This document shows positions 1-7,371 of a stretch of DNA of 45,251 nt, piece after piece (position 1 is the stretch's first letter; every line of letters begins with the position of its first letter). The notes under the pieces are model-generated. The model did no database searches. It was given only the letters and a program-made list of their open reading frames with translations, and was not told where the DNA came from. The position numbers were made by a program, and so were the translations under genes. Origin of the DNA: JAGMES01 sp023128035 (lineage in GTDB: Bacteria > Bacillota > Halanaerobiia > DY22613); assembly GCA_030627905.1 (NCBI GenBank), contig DAOVRZ010000036.1, forward strand, positions 1 to 45,251. The letters are read 5' to 3'.

Positions 1-129
1 GTATCCATCAGCTTGTGGCTCTATGAGTATTGAGGAAGACCGACTTCTAGTGTCCTGAAGTCAAACACCGAAAATACATATCCTTCATATTGACTTTGGC
101 AAGAAGGGAAGTACCCATACTTAGGAGGT
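1..129 (+). ncRNA. omega RNA (HEARO RNA) of IscB, 5' end outside window
   Basis: The bases before the IscB gene look like the IscB-associated HEARO/omega RNA, which lies directly upstream of iscB and ends close to its start codon. A perfect 6-bp stem GACTTC/GAAGTC (42-47 with 57-62) is followed by a conserved-looking 3' part containing GACTTTGGCAAGAAGGGAAG. A second small stem, AAGTA/TACTT (109-113 with 118-122), sits just before the ribosome binding site. In this family the guide is at the RNA 5' end, which lies before base 1, so the target cannot be read. The call rests on position and these stems, not on a covariance search. Confidence 0.72.
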
Positions 130-138
130 TTGTCAGAA

Positions 139-1374
139 ATGACAGAATACTGCTTTGTTTTTGATAGTAAGGGTAAAAAACTTAATCCTACTAAGGTCAA
201 TAAAGGTTGGTACCTAATTAGAAAGAAAAGAGCTGTTTTAGTAGATAAATATCCTATGGTGATACAACTTACAAAAGAAGTTAAAGACGAAGAAGATGAT
301 GAATCTCAGTTTGTTGTAGGTATCGATGATGGTAGTAAACATGTAGGTATCGGTATTGTTCAAAAGTGCAAAACCAAAAATAAGTCAGTGTTTAAAGGTA
401 CTATAGAACTTAGACAAGATGTATCACATCTCATGATAGTTAGAGCAGGATATAGGAGCTATCGTAGGTATCATAAAGGATATCGACCTAAAAGATTTGA
501 TAATAGAGCTAGTAGTCGAAGAAAGAATAGAATTGCACCTTCCATAAAGCAAAAGAAAGACAGTATTTTAAGAGTTTTAAATAGATTAAAAAAATATATA
601 AATATCAATGAAATACATTTAGAGGATGTAGCAATAGATATAAGAGCATTACAGGAAGGGAAAAAACTATATAAATGGCAATATCAAAAATCTAATAGAC
701 TTGATGAAAACTTAAGAAAAGCTGCGATCTTAAGAGATAACAACACCTGTCAAATGTGTTATAAAACCAATTGTAAAATTGAAGTACATCATATAATTCC
801 AAAAAGATTGAAAGGTGATAATAGCATTTATAACCTAATCTCTTTATGTGAAGACTGTCATGAAAAAGTTACAGGAGATGAACTTAAATATAAAGAAAAT
901 TTTCAAATTAAAATTAATGGAAAACAATTATCTTTTCATATAGCTCAACATGTTATGCAAGGTAAAAATTATCTAAGAGAAGGCTTAAAAAAAATTGCTC
1001 CTCTTAAACTTACTAATGGAGGAGATACTGCAAATAAAAGAATTGAATTAGATATTAAGAAATCGCATGCTAATGATGCTTTAGTTATTACAGAATTAAA
1101 CATAGAAAAAGAACAATGTAATATAAAAGATTGGAAAATAAAACCCCAAAGAAAAAAAGCAAAATCTAAAATTGATAAATTAGAAGGATTTAAGCATAGG
1201 GATTTAGTTAAATACACTAAGAGAAATGGAGATGCCTATATAGGTTATATTACTGCTATGTATCCTCAAAGAAACTGCGTTAATATAACTACTTTGGATG
1301 GCAAATCTTTAAAAAGATATGGGATTAAAAGACTAAAATTACTTTGGAGGTTTAGTAAAATTTATTGGTTCTAA
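139..1374 (+). CDS. iscB: IscB RNA-guided HNH/RuvC endonuclease
   Basis: Protein of 411 residues, the usual IscB size. Order of parts: N-terminal PLMP-like region (ending near residue 45), RuvC-I with GIDDGS (Asp63), an arginine-rich bridge helix (about 100-130), RuvC-II with HLEDVAID (Glu162), an HNH domain with two Cys pairs and His217-His218, RuvC-III with SHANDALVI (His310, Asp313), and a C-terminal basic region that may read the target-adjacent motif. All expected catalytic residues are present, so it is probably active. ATG at 139 is chosen because AGGAGGT at 123-129 gives a 9-nt spacing; the in-frame TTG at 130 touches the Shine-Dalgarno. IscB is the IS200/IS605-associated ancestor of Cas9 and cuts DNA guided by the omega RNA upstream. 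No transposase lies in the window. Confidence 0.93.
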   Translation: MTEYCFVFDSKGKKLNPTKVNKGWYLIRKKRAVLVDKYPMVIQLTKEVKDEEDDESQFVVGIDDGSKHVGIGIVQKCKTKNKSVFKGTIELRQDVSHLMIVRAGYRSYRRYHKGYRPKRFDNRASSRRKNRIAPSIKQKKDSILRVLNRLKKYININEIHLEDVAIDIRALQEGKKLYKWQYQKSNRLDENLRKAAILRDNNTCQMCYKTNCKIEVHHIIPKRLKGDNSIYNLISLCEDCHEKVTGDELKYKENFQIKINGKQLSFHIAQHVMQGKNYLREGLKKIAPLKLTNGGDTANKRIELDIKKSHANDALVITELNIEKEQCNIKDWKIKPQRKKAKSKIDKLEGFKHRDLVKYTKRNGDAYIGYITAMYPQRNCVNITTLDGKSLKRYGIKRLKLLWRFSKIYWF

Positions 1375-1426
1375 TTAGACTATATGTCTATGTTTTTATA
1401 TGTTTTGAGAAGGAGGTCATGGATAT

Positions 1427-1714
1427 ATGACTGAAGATTATAAGCATTTGATTCCAGAGACTAGGGAATTTGTAGAAAAGTATGCTACTCGTGCAGGCTA
1501 TAAATTGAATGAAAATGAAGAGATATTAGATGTAGTTTTAGAAGGTATGGCTCGGAATAAAGCTATTCATGGTAAACGTTATTGCCCATGCCGCATGTTG
1601 ACTGGTAATGTGGAAGAAGATCGTCCAAAAATCTGTCCATGTAAATGGCATAAGGAAGAGATTGAAAAAGATGGTGTGTGCCATTGTCAATTATATTTTG
1701 CACCAGGTGAGTGA
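1427..1714 (+). CDS. Ferredoxin-thioredoxin reductase, catalytic chain
   Basis: Small 95-residue protein whose C-terminal half carries the signature of the catalytic beta chain: CPC (within YCPCRM), then CPCKWH, then CHC. These cysteines hold a [4Fe-4S] cluster next to a redox-active disulfide and pass electrons from ferredoxin to thioredoxin. The length fits the family. Start ATG at 1427 has AGGAGGT at 1411-1417; the nearer ATG at 1419 stops after three codons. No variable alpha chain is nearby, as is common in anaerobes that use the catalytic chain alone. The last sense codon and stop lie inside a 28-bp repeat shared with another gene end. The gene sits 52 nt after iscB but is probably an unrelated housekeeping gene. 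Confidence 0.92.
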   Translation: MTEDYKHLIPETREFVEKYATRAGYKLNENEEILDVVLEGMARNKAIHGKRYCPCRMLTGNVEEDRPKICPCKWHKEEIEKDGVCHCQLYFAPGE

Positions 1715-1735
1715 ACTCGTCTAGCTAAAGCTGAA
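1708..1735 (+). repeat. 28-bp repeat, copy 1, covering a stop codon
   Basis: The 28 bases beginning TGAGTGAACTCG and ending AGCTAAAGCTGAA recur at 3226-3253 with one difference (C here, T there, at the tenth base of the GAACTCG-onward part). The centre is close to the palindrome TTTAGCTAAA. The copy supplies the final codon and TGA stop of the preceding gene. Confidence 0.8.
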
Positions 1736-1827
1736 CATTGGGGCTTCAGTGGGGGATTCTACCCCACTGAAGATTAAAAATAATTCGCACCACTTATAGA
1801 AGTGGGGGGTCTTATCTTAAAAGATAA
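1736..1827 (+). mobile_element. IS200/IS605-like end remnant with three hairpins
   Basis: Three successive hairpins follow the 28-bp repeat: an 11-bp perfect stem CTTCAGTGGGG/CCCCACTGAAG (1744-1754 with 1762-1772), a 6-bp stem CCACTT/AAGTGG (1790-1795 with 1800-1805), and a 7-bp stem TTATCTT/AAGATAA (1812-1818 with 1821-1827). The AATTCGCACC and AAGTGGGGGGTCTT segments resemble right ends of IS200/IS605-type elements or their TnpB guide RNAs. No transposase or TnpB remains, so this is either a relic or the distal end of the iscB element. Family assignment is from resemblance only. Confidence 0.5.
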
Positions 1828-1843
1828 AAATTTGTTAAAAAGG

Positions 1844-1868
1844 GTAGGACAATTGTCCTGCTTTTTTT
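1844..1868 (+). terminator. Intrinsic terminator
   Basis: Stem GTAGGAC/GTCCTGC (one G-T pair) with an AATT loop, followed by seven T. It ends transcription from the reductase gene and isolates the next gene. Confidence 0.8.
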
Positions 1869-1940
1869 GTGTATTAAAAAATATTTATAGTTATTATGAA
1901 TCAATTGATATATTTACCTAAAGGATAAGAGTGTTATATT

Positions 1941-1970
1941 GCGAATTAATTAAAGTATATATTAATTCGC
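1941..1970 (+). promoter_or_regulatory. Perfect inverted repeat just before a ribosome binding site
   Basis: GCGAATTAAT and ATTAATTCGC form a perfect 10-bp inverted repeat around a 10-nt loop. The right arm abuts the GAGGAG Shine-Dalgarno (1971-1976) of the DUF4015 gene. It could be a repressor operator or an mRNA stem acting on translation; it has no T-run and is not a terminator. Confidence 0.5.
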
Positions 1971-1984
1971 GAGGAGTGATAATT

Positions 1985-3232
1985 TTGAGGAAAAAGCTCC
2001 CTTTCCTCCTTTTCATTTTATTATGTATTGTTGGTTTAATTTCAGCCTATGAACACGTTTTAGCAAAATATGAACAACAGACTACGGATTTTAAATATAT
2101 TGGAAAGATAGAACTTTATGCCTCAACATTTTCTCAGTTTGTAAAACCCCAAAATAAAGATGATTACAGTTTTTTAGAGGTTGAAAAGAAACTTTTGTTC
2201 CTGCCAGAACCTCCAGTTATAAAGATAGAAGATGAATTTAAAGTGCGAGGAATATTTATTACTGGTTGGGTTGCTGGGTTGAATGGTAGGATGGAGGAAT
2301 ATATAGATTTAACTAAGAATACTGAGATTAATAGTTTTGTTATTGACATTAAGGATGATACAGGATCGATCAGTTATAAAAGTAATGTTTCTTTAGCTCA
2401 AGAAATAAAGGCAAATCGACGTAAAATTCGAGATATAAAAGCGCTAATACAGCGTTTAAAAGAAGAAAATATATATCTTATAGGTAGAGTAGTAGCTTTC
2501 AAAGATCCAATATTAGCTAAAGCAAAAACTGATCTCGCGTTGGAGCTAAAGAAAGAGGATACAATTTGGAAGGATAAAGATTGGATTAATCCTTATCTTG
2601 AAGAAAATTGGGAGTATGCAGTGGCTTTGGCAAAAGAAGCCTTAGATCTGGGTTTTGATGAGATTCAGTTTGATTATGTACGTTTTCCTGCCCTAGGCAA
2701 TGGCAATACTCAAGCTGTTATGGTAGAAGGCATGAGTAAAGAAGAGACAATTAACTCTTTTTTGAAATATGCCAAAAAAGAGTTAGCTGATTATAATGTC
2801 CCTATCTCTGCTGATATTTTTGGTGCTGTTACTTCTACTAATAATGATCTTGGAATTGGTCAGAGATTGGAAACAATCAGTCAAGCAGTTGATGTAATTT
2901 CGCCTATGGTTTATCCATCTCATTATGCTAATGGTGTTTTTAAACTTCCAGTACCAGAAGCGGCGCCCTATGAAACAATTTATTATAGTATGAAAGATGC
3001 TGTTGACCGTCTTTCTAATGGTGAATATGCCAAACTTAGACCATGGTTGCAGGATTTTTCTTTAAAGCATTATTACGGTGTAAATGAAGTTAGAGAACAG
3101 ATAAAAGCTTTATATGATTTAGGGATTGAAGAATGGTTGCTTTGGAATCCTCGCTCACGTTATACTACAGAAGCGTTTTTACCTGATAAAGAAGAGGTTC
3201 AGTTAAGTAGTTATCTGAAAAGTTTTGAGTGA
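1985..3232 (+). CDS. Putative glycoside hydrolase, DUF4015 family, membrane-anchored
   Basis: Protein of about 416 residues. A basic start (RKK) followed by a hydrophobic stretch FLLFILLCIVGLIS looks like an uncleaved signal anchor or signal peptide, so it acts outside the membrane. The body matches the DUF4015 putative glycosyl hydrolase domain, a TIM-barrel family: RGIFITGWVAG, NSFVIDIKDDTG, DEIQFDYVRFP, DVISPMVYPSHY and LRPWLQDFS are visible. Acidic residues in IDIKDD and FDYVRFP may be catalytic by analogy with related hydrolases. TTG at 1985 is preferred because GAGGAG at 1971-1976 is 8 nt away and the upstream GTG codons (1931, 1976) have no proper spacing and would put polar residues before the signal. 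The substrate is unknown; cell-wall or exopolysaccharide glycans are possible. Confidence 0.85.
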   Translation: MRKKLPFLLFILLCIVGLISAYEHVLAKYEQQTTDFKYIGKIELYASTFSQFVKPQNKDDYSFLEVEKKLLFLPEPPVIKIEDEFKVRGIFITGWVAGLNGRMEEYIDLTKNTEINSFVIDIKDDTGSISYKSNVSLAQEIKANRRKIRDIKALIQRLKEENIYLIGRVVAFKDPILAKAKTDLALELKKEDTIWKDKDWINPYLEENWEYAVALAKEALDLGFDEIQFDYVRFPALGNGNTQAVMVEGMSKEETINSFLKYAKKELADYNVPISADIFGAVTSTNNDLGIGQRLETISQAVDVISPMVYPSHYANGVFKLPVPEAAPYETIYYSMKDAVDRLSNGEYAKLRPWLQDFSLKHYYGVNEVREQIKALYDLGIEEWLLWNPRSRYTTEAFLPDKEEVQLSSYLKSFE

Positions 3233-3253
3233 ACTCGTTTAGCTAAAGCTGAA
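3226..3253 (+). repeat. 28-bp repeat, copy 2, covering a stop codon
   Basis: Same sequence as 1708-1735 with one mismatch. It again provides the last codon (GAG) and TGA stop of the gene. Unlike copy 1, it is not followed by the IS-like hairpins. Confidence 0.8.
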
Positions 3254-3284
3254 TAAATACTTTTTGTGGGCTAATCATTTTGTA

Positions 3285-3312
3285 AAATAGTCAACCTTGG
3301 TTGGCTATTTTT
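3285..3312 (+). terminator. Intrinsic terminator
   Basis: A 12-bp stem AAATAGTCAACC/GGTTGGCTATTT with one G-T pair and a TT loop runs into a short T-tract. It ends the DUF4015 transcript; its right arm overlaps the -35 region of the next promoter. Confidence 0.75.
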
Positions 3313-3330
3313 GCTTATATATGTTATAAT
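3301..3330 (+). promoter_or_regulatory. Promoter of the aminopeptidase gene
   Basis: A perfect TATAAT (3325-3330) is preceded by TG one base upstream (extended -10). TTGGCT at 3301-3306 with an 18-nt spacer serves as a weak -35. Confidence 0.65.
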
Positions 3331-3384
3331 CGTTGTGTGGTATTTGCAGAAAGTTTTGAGAAAATAAAAAAGGGGTGCTCGGTT

Positions 3385-4500
3385 ATGCGTGATCCAAGAT
3401 TTACAAAATTGGCTGAGAATTTGATTAAGTATTCTGTTGACTTGCAGCCAGGTGAAAAAGTTTTAATTGAAATTGTTGGTTTGGAAATTCCATTAGCTAA
3501 AGAATTGGTTAGAGCAGCTTATGCTGCAGGTGGTGTTCCATTTTTAACAATTAAAGATAAAGTTTTATTAAGAGAAATTTTGAAAGAGACTACTGAGGAA
3601 CAGATGAAGATGATGGCTCGTTATGAAGCAGAACGGATGAAAGATATGGATGCTTATATCGGAATCAGAGCTGGCGAAAATGCAAATCAGTGGGCAGATA
3701 TTCCTAGCGAAAAGATGAGTATCTATATGGAACATTTCAATAAAACAGTTCATTCTGAGATTAGGGTTTCTAAGACTAAGTGGTGTGTTTTAAGATACCC
3801 TAACCATGCTATGGCTCAAGCCGCGAAAATGAGTACAGAAGCTTTTGAGGAATTTTACTTTGATGTTTGTAATATGGATTATGATAGAATGTCAAAGGCT
3901 ATGGATCCGATGATTGAACTGATGAATCAGACGAAGCATGTGAGAATTACTGGCCCTGGTACTGATTTAGAGTTTAGTATCGAAGGAATTGAAGCTGTAA
4001 AATGTTCAGGAAACAAAAATATCCCAGATGGTGAGATTTTTACAGCACCAGTGAAGAATTCTGTAAACGGAGTTCTTACATATAACACACCTGCAGTATA
4101 TCAAGGATTTACTTATGAAAATATCCGATTAGAGTTTAAAGATGGAAAGATTATTAAAGCTGAAGCAAATGATACTGAGCGGATTAATAAAGTTTTTGAT
4201 ACAGATGAAGGTGCAAGATATGTTGGTGAGTTTGCATTAGGGGTACATCCATATATCCTAGAGCCAATGAAAGATACTCTCTTTGATGAGAAAATTGCTG
4301 GAAGTTTTCATTTTACTCCAGGATGCACTTATGACGAGTGTGATAATGGAAATCGTTCAGCGATTCATTGGGATTTAGTTTGTATTCAACGTCCTGAATA
4401 CGGTGGTGGAGAAATTTATTTTGATGGACGCTTAGTCCGTAAAGATGGCTTGTTTGTTATTAAGGAATTAGAATGCTTAAACCCTGATAATTTAAAATAG
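3385..4500 (+). CDS. Aminopeptidase, M29 family (AmpS/PepS-like)
   Basis: Cytosolic metalloaminopeptidase of 371 residues that removes N-terminal amino acids from peptides. The metal ligands of family M29 are visible: Glu217 (PDGEIFTAP), Glu282 (GEFALG), His309 (SFHFTPG), His328 and Asp330 (AIHWDLV). Their spacing resembles that of the Thermus aminopeptidase. The N-terminal region (KLAENLIKYSVDLQPGEKV) is also typical. ATG at 3385 is chosen over the open frame upstream because AAGGGGTG at 3370-3377 precedes it and the upstream residues overlap the terminator and promoter. It is monocistronic, with its own promoter and terminator, and probably serves general peptide turnover. Confidence 0.93.
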   Translation: MRDPRFTKLAENLIKYSVDLQPGEKVLIEIVGLEIPLAKELVRAAYAAGGVPFLTIKDKVLLREILKETTEEQMKMMARYEAERMKDMDAYIGIRAGENANQWADIPSEKMSIYMEHFNKTVHSEIRVSKTKWCVLRYPNHAMAQAAKMSTEAFEEFYFDVCNMDYDRMSKAMDPMIELMNQTKHVRITGPGTDLEFSIEGIEAVKCSGNKNIPDGEIFTAPVKNSVNGVLTYNTPAVYQGFTYENIRLEFKDGKIIKAEANDTERINKVFDTDEGARYVGEFALGVHPYILEPMKDTLFDEKIAGSFHFTPGCTYDECDNGNRSAIHWDLVCIQRPEYGGGEIYFDGRLVRKDGLFVIKELECLNPDNLK

Positions 4501-4506
4501 TGTTTT

Positions 4507-4535
4507 AAAGCCAGATCGTTATGATCTGGCTTTTT
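4507..4535 (+). terminator. Intrinsic terminator of the aminopeptidase gene
   Basis: Perfect 11-bp stem AAAGCCAGATC/GATCTGGCTTT (4507-4517 with 4523-4533) with a GTTAT loop, followed by a T-run. Confidence 0.9.
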
Positions 4536-4553
4536 CGTGTCTTCAAATAAATA

Positions 4554-4582
4554 TTGCATAAAAAGCAAAATTGTGCTACTAT
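4554..4582 (+). promoter_or_regulatory. Possible promoter of the B12 radical SAM gene
   Basis: TTGCAT and TACTAT are separated by 17 nt, about 170 nt before the gene. Other AT-rich -10-like words occur between 4620 and 4740, so the exact site is uncertain. The rest of the gap 4536-4751 shows no gene. Confidence 0.3.
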
Positions 4583-4751
4583 AAATATGTCTATACTCAT
4601 TTTTTTCATCATATAGGAAATTGTGTATTTAAGTAAAATAATATAAAATGTAATAAAAATTTTATTCGATGAACATTGTTAATATAAATATTACATGATT
4701 AATTGTGTGGATGAGTTAGATGAATAAATATAAAACTAAGAGGTGATTTGT

Positions 4752-6314
4752 ATGAGTAAAGTTTTATTAATAGTACCGCCCTTTTCTACCCCATTTGCGC
4801 CACCATTGGGAGTAGCTGTATTAAAAGGTTTTTTGCAGAGTAAGGGTCATAATGTCAAGTGTGTTAATCTAAATGTAAATCATAAACTGTGGAATATGCA
4901 TCATGAATATTTTCATTTGATTGATCAAGCTAGTGAAAGGCATTTGAATGGATATTCTCTTTATTGGAATATTATTAATCCCCATCTATTAGCATATGTT
5001 AATGATTCGAGTAAAGAAGAGTGCTTGGAAATCTTGCACGTATTATTTAAAAGATATTCGATGGAAAATGCAACAGGGATTATGGAAAAATTAGTTGAAC
5101 TAGTAGAAAACTATTTTGAAACTTTAGAGAAGATTCTTTTGGAAAAATGTCAGATTGGAGAATATTCATATATTGGTACTAGTACATATACTACATCTTT
5201 AGCTTCTTCACTATTTATACACAAAATTACTAAAAAATATTATCCTGAAACTATCACTATGATAGGTGGAGGCGTATTTACTGATGATTTATCAATGGGT
5301 ACGGAAAATATGGAGACCTTGGTTAGCGAGTATGATTATGTTGATAAAATAGTAGTAGGGGAAGGAGAACTTTTATTATTAAAAACATTGGAAAATGAAT
5401 TTGCGGATCAAAAGGTGATCTCTTTAAAAGATATAGATAATGAAACGTTTGAGATGAACGAAAGTAAGCTTCCAGATTTTTCTGATTTTGATATAGATAG
5501 ATATTATCATTTAACCATTGAGGGAGCACGATCTTGCCCTTATACATGTAAATTCTGTTCAGAGAAAATGCAGTGGGGTCCTTTTAGGAAAAAAGAGGCA
5601 GCTTTTTTAGCTAAACAGATGATTTCATTGAAAAATAGATATGATAAGCAAACCTTTTTTATGGGTGATGCGATTATGAATTTCTATATTGAGGATTTGA
5701 CCCGAGAATTGTTTAAGCAAAACGCTGAAATTTTGTTTGATGGTTATTTACGAGCAGAACCAGAGGTTATGATAAGAGATAATACTAAATATTGGTCAGA
5801 AGCTGGACTATACCGTGTACGGTTAGGGATGGAAAGCGCTTCACCTAAAGTGCTAAAGATGATGAATAAAGGGATAACTCCAGAGAATATGAGTGAATGC
5901 TTAAAGTCACTCTCATCGGCTGGAATCCGTACTACAACTTATTGGGTGATTGGTTTTCCAGGAGAAACTGAAGAAGATTTTCAGCAAACACTTGACTTTA
6001 TTCGAGAAAATCACAAATACATATATGAGTTAGAAGCACATCCATATTATTATTTCCCAAATGGTCAAAGAATTTCATCTGATTATGATTATGAATGTAT
6101 TTATCCACAAGATATTATATCTAAAATTAAATTTAAGACTTATGATATAGTTAATGCTTCTCCATCTAGAGATGAGAGGTTAGAACGTCTGAAGCGAGTA
6201 TCTGATTTGAGTAGTGAATTAGGTATTATAAATATTTATTCTATGATGGATATATATGAGGCTGAAGACCGTTGGATATCTCTATATCCATCAGCTAGAG
6301 TAATATATGATTAA
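4752..6314 (+). CDS. B12-binding domain radical SAM protein
   Basis: Protein of 520 residues. The N-terminal part (KVLLIVPPF, APPLGVAVLKGFL, GHNVKCV) is a cobalamin-binding Rossmann-like domain. The radical SAM core follows, with the cluster motif CxxxCxxC at Cys262, Cys266 and Cys269 (RSCPYTCKFCSEK) and later RLGMESASP and WVIGFPGETEEDF, typical of class B members. Such enzymes often methylate unactivated carbons or rearrange carbon skeletons using 5'-deoxyadenosyl radicals; the substrate cannot be told. Start ATG 4752 is preceded by AGAGGTG; the upstream GTG at 4743 lies in the Shine-Dalgarno. It has its own terminator and lies 310 nt before the biosynthetic operon, so a role there is possible but unproven. 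Confidence 0.87.
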   Translation: MSKVLLIVPPFSTPFAPPLGVAVLKGFLQSKGHNVKCVNLNVNHKLWNMHHEYFHLIDQASERHLNGYSLYWNIINPHLLAYVNDSSKEECLEILHVLFKRYSMENATGIMEKLVELVENYFETLEKILLEKCQIGEYSYIGTSTYTTSLASSLFIHKITKKYYPETITMIGGGVFTDDLSMGTENMETLVSEYDYVDKIVVGEGELLLLKTLENEFADQKVISLKDIDNETFEMNESKLPDFSDFDIDRYYHLTIEGARSCPYTCKFCSEKMQWGPFRKKEAAFLAKQMISLKNRYDKQTFFMGDAIMNFYIEDLTRELFKQNAEILFDGYLRAEPEVMIRDNTKYWSEAGLYRVRLGMESASPKVLKMMNKGITPENMSECLKSLSSAGIRTTTYWVIGFPGETEEDFQQTLDFIRENHKYIYELEAHPYYYFPNGQRISSDYDYECIYPQDIISKIKFKTYDIVNASPSRDERLERLKRVSDLSSELGIINIYSMMDIYEAEDRWISLYPSARVIYD

Positions 6315-6359
6315 ACTTAAGAAATATTAACTACGTTATTATTTCGACTTTAGCTTAGT

Positions 6360-6401
6360 AAAGTTAAAGGAATGTTAAATTACATTCCTTTAACTTTTTT
6401 T
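6360..6401 (+). terminator. Strong intrinsic terminator
   Basis: A perfect 16-bp stem (6360-6375 with 6382-6397) with a 6-nt loop ends in a T-run to 6401. It separates the radical SAM gene from the operon downstream. The rest of the gap to 6523 is AT-rich without a recognisable gene. Confidence 0.93.
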
Positions 6402-6523
6402 ATTGCCTTCAGCTATATTTTTGCATATGTAAGAAGAAAAGATTTCTCTTTTTTAGTAGCAATTTTTAAAAATCATTATTAGAATTTTAAAAAAAATTTA
6501 CGTTACTATAACTAAAAGGTTAC

Positions 6524-6552
6524 TTGACATATATGCGTAAATATAGTAAAAT
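6524..6552 (+). promoter_or_regulatory. Promoter of the biosynthetic operon
   Basis: Consensus -35 TTGACA (6524-6529), a 17-nt spacer and TAAAAT (6547-6552). This is the strongest sigma-A-type promoter seen in the window and the only clear one before the 15-gene operon, giving a start near 6559 and a leader of about 65 nt. Confidence 0.85.
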
Positions 6553-6563
6553 ACTTATAAGTA
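6552..6563 (+). promoter_or_regulatory. Palindrome at the operon start site, possible operator
   Basis: TACTTATAAGTA is a perfect 12-bp palindrome touching the -10 box and covering the expected start site. Related half sites (AAGTA, CTTACTT) and a further inverted repeat CTTATT/AATAAG (6585-6599) follow. Placement suits a repressor site, but no regulator gene is in the window. Confidence 0.45.
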
Positions 6564-6624
6564 AAAGTATAGTAAAAAAACTTACTTATTTAAAATAAGG
6601 TTATAATAAAAATGGAGGAAAAAA

Positions 6625-7359
6625 ATGAAAGTCATAGCTTTTAATAGTAGTCCAAGTTTAAATAAAAGTGGTACAGATTTAATATTGAAAAAATTTTTAG
6701 ATGGAATGAGGGAAGCAGGAGCTGAGGTTGAACAGTTTTATATTCAAAAATTAAATATTAAACCATGTTTGGGATGCTTTAATTGTTGGTTAAAAACACC
6801 AGGACAGTGTGTGCAAAAAGATGATATGGAGATAATTTACCCAAAGATAAAATCTGCGGATATTCAAGTTTATGCAACTCCAGTTTATCTAAATGGAATG
6901 AATAGTTTAATGAAAAAAGTTTTTGATCGAAGTATTCCATTGGTAGAACCGTTTTTTATTGAACGTGAGGGCCAATATGGACATCCCCGACGAGAAGGTG
7001 CTAAACAAGGAAAAATGGTTCTAGTATCTGCAAGCGGATTCCCGGGAGTGAAAACCTTTGAACCTCTCGTCTTACATATGAAATCTATAAGTAAAATTGC
7101 AGGTCATGAATTTGCAGGAGCTTTATTGCGGCCTTATGCGAGAATACTTCCAGAATTAAAAGAAAGAGGTTTTAAGGTAGATGTAGTTTATGATGCTTGT
7201 GAAACGGCTGGTTATCAACTAATAACAGAAGGACAGATTTCAAGTAATGTTTTAAAAAAAGTCTGTAAAGAGTTTATGCCACTCGGGATGTTTATAAAAT
7301 TTGTAAATACAAATTTTCAAAATGAGTTAGACTTACTAAATAACTTGACATTGGAGTGA
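6625..7359 (+). CDS. Flavodoxin-fold NAD(P)H-dependent oxidoreductase
   Basis: Protein of 244 residues of the FMN-binding flavodoxin-like reductase family. The start KVIAFNSSPSLNKSGT is the FMN phosphate-binding loop; CLGCFNCW with Cys48, Cys51, Cys54 and a further Cys62 resembles the cysteine motif of iron-sulfur flavoproteins and related multimeric reductases, and YATPVYLNGMNSLMKKVFDR is a family hallmark. It is the first gene of the operon, with a GGAGG site before ATG 6625, and its stop overlaps the Shine-Dalgarno of NRPS1 12 nt later. It could reduce an operon product or supply electrons to a partner enzyme; the substrate is unknown. Confidence 0.85.
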   Translation: MKVIAFNSSPSLNKSGTDLILKKFLDGMREAGAEVEQFYIQKLNIKPCLGCFNCWLKTPGQCVQKDDMEIIYPKIKSADIQVYATPVYLNGMNSLMKKVFDRSIPLVEPFFIEREGQYGHPRREGAKQGKMVLVSASGFPGVKTFEPLVLHMKSISKIAGHEFAGALLRPYARILPELKERGFKVDVVYDACETAGYQLITEGQISSNVLKKVCKEFMPLGMFIKFVNTNFQNELDLLNNLTLE

Positions 7360-7371
7360 GGAGGAATAATC

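Noticed and set aside
1744..1827. Riboswitch or CRISPR repeats in the hairpin block
   Set aside because: The hairpins differ in sequence and spacing, do not form a repeat-spacer array, and follow a gene end rather than precede one.
1931..1984. Upstream GTG starts for the DUF4015 gene
   Set aside because: No correctly spaced ribosome binding site; the inverted repeat lies there, and TTG 1985 has GAGGAG at 8 nt followed directly by a signal-like segment.
3301..3384. N-terminal extension of the aminopeptidase
   Set aside because: It overlaps a terminator arm and the promoter -10 box; the conserved family start and ribosome binding site are at 3385.
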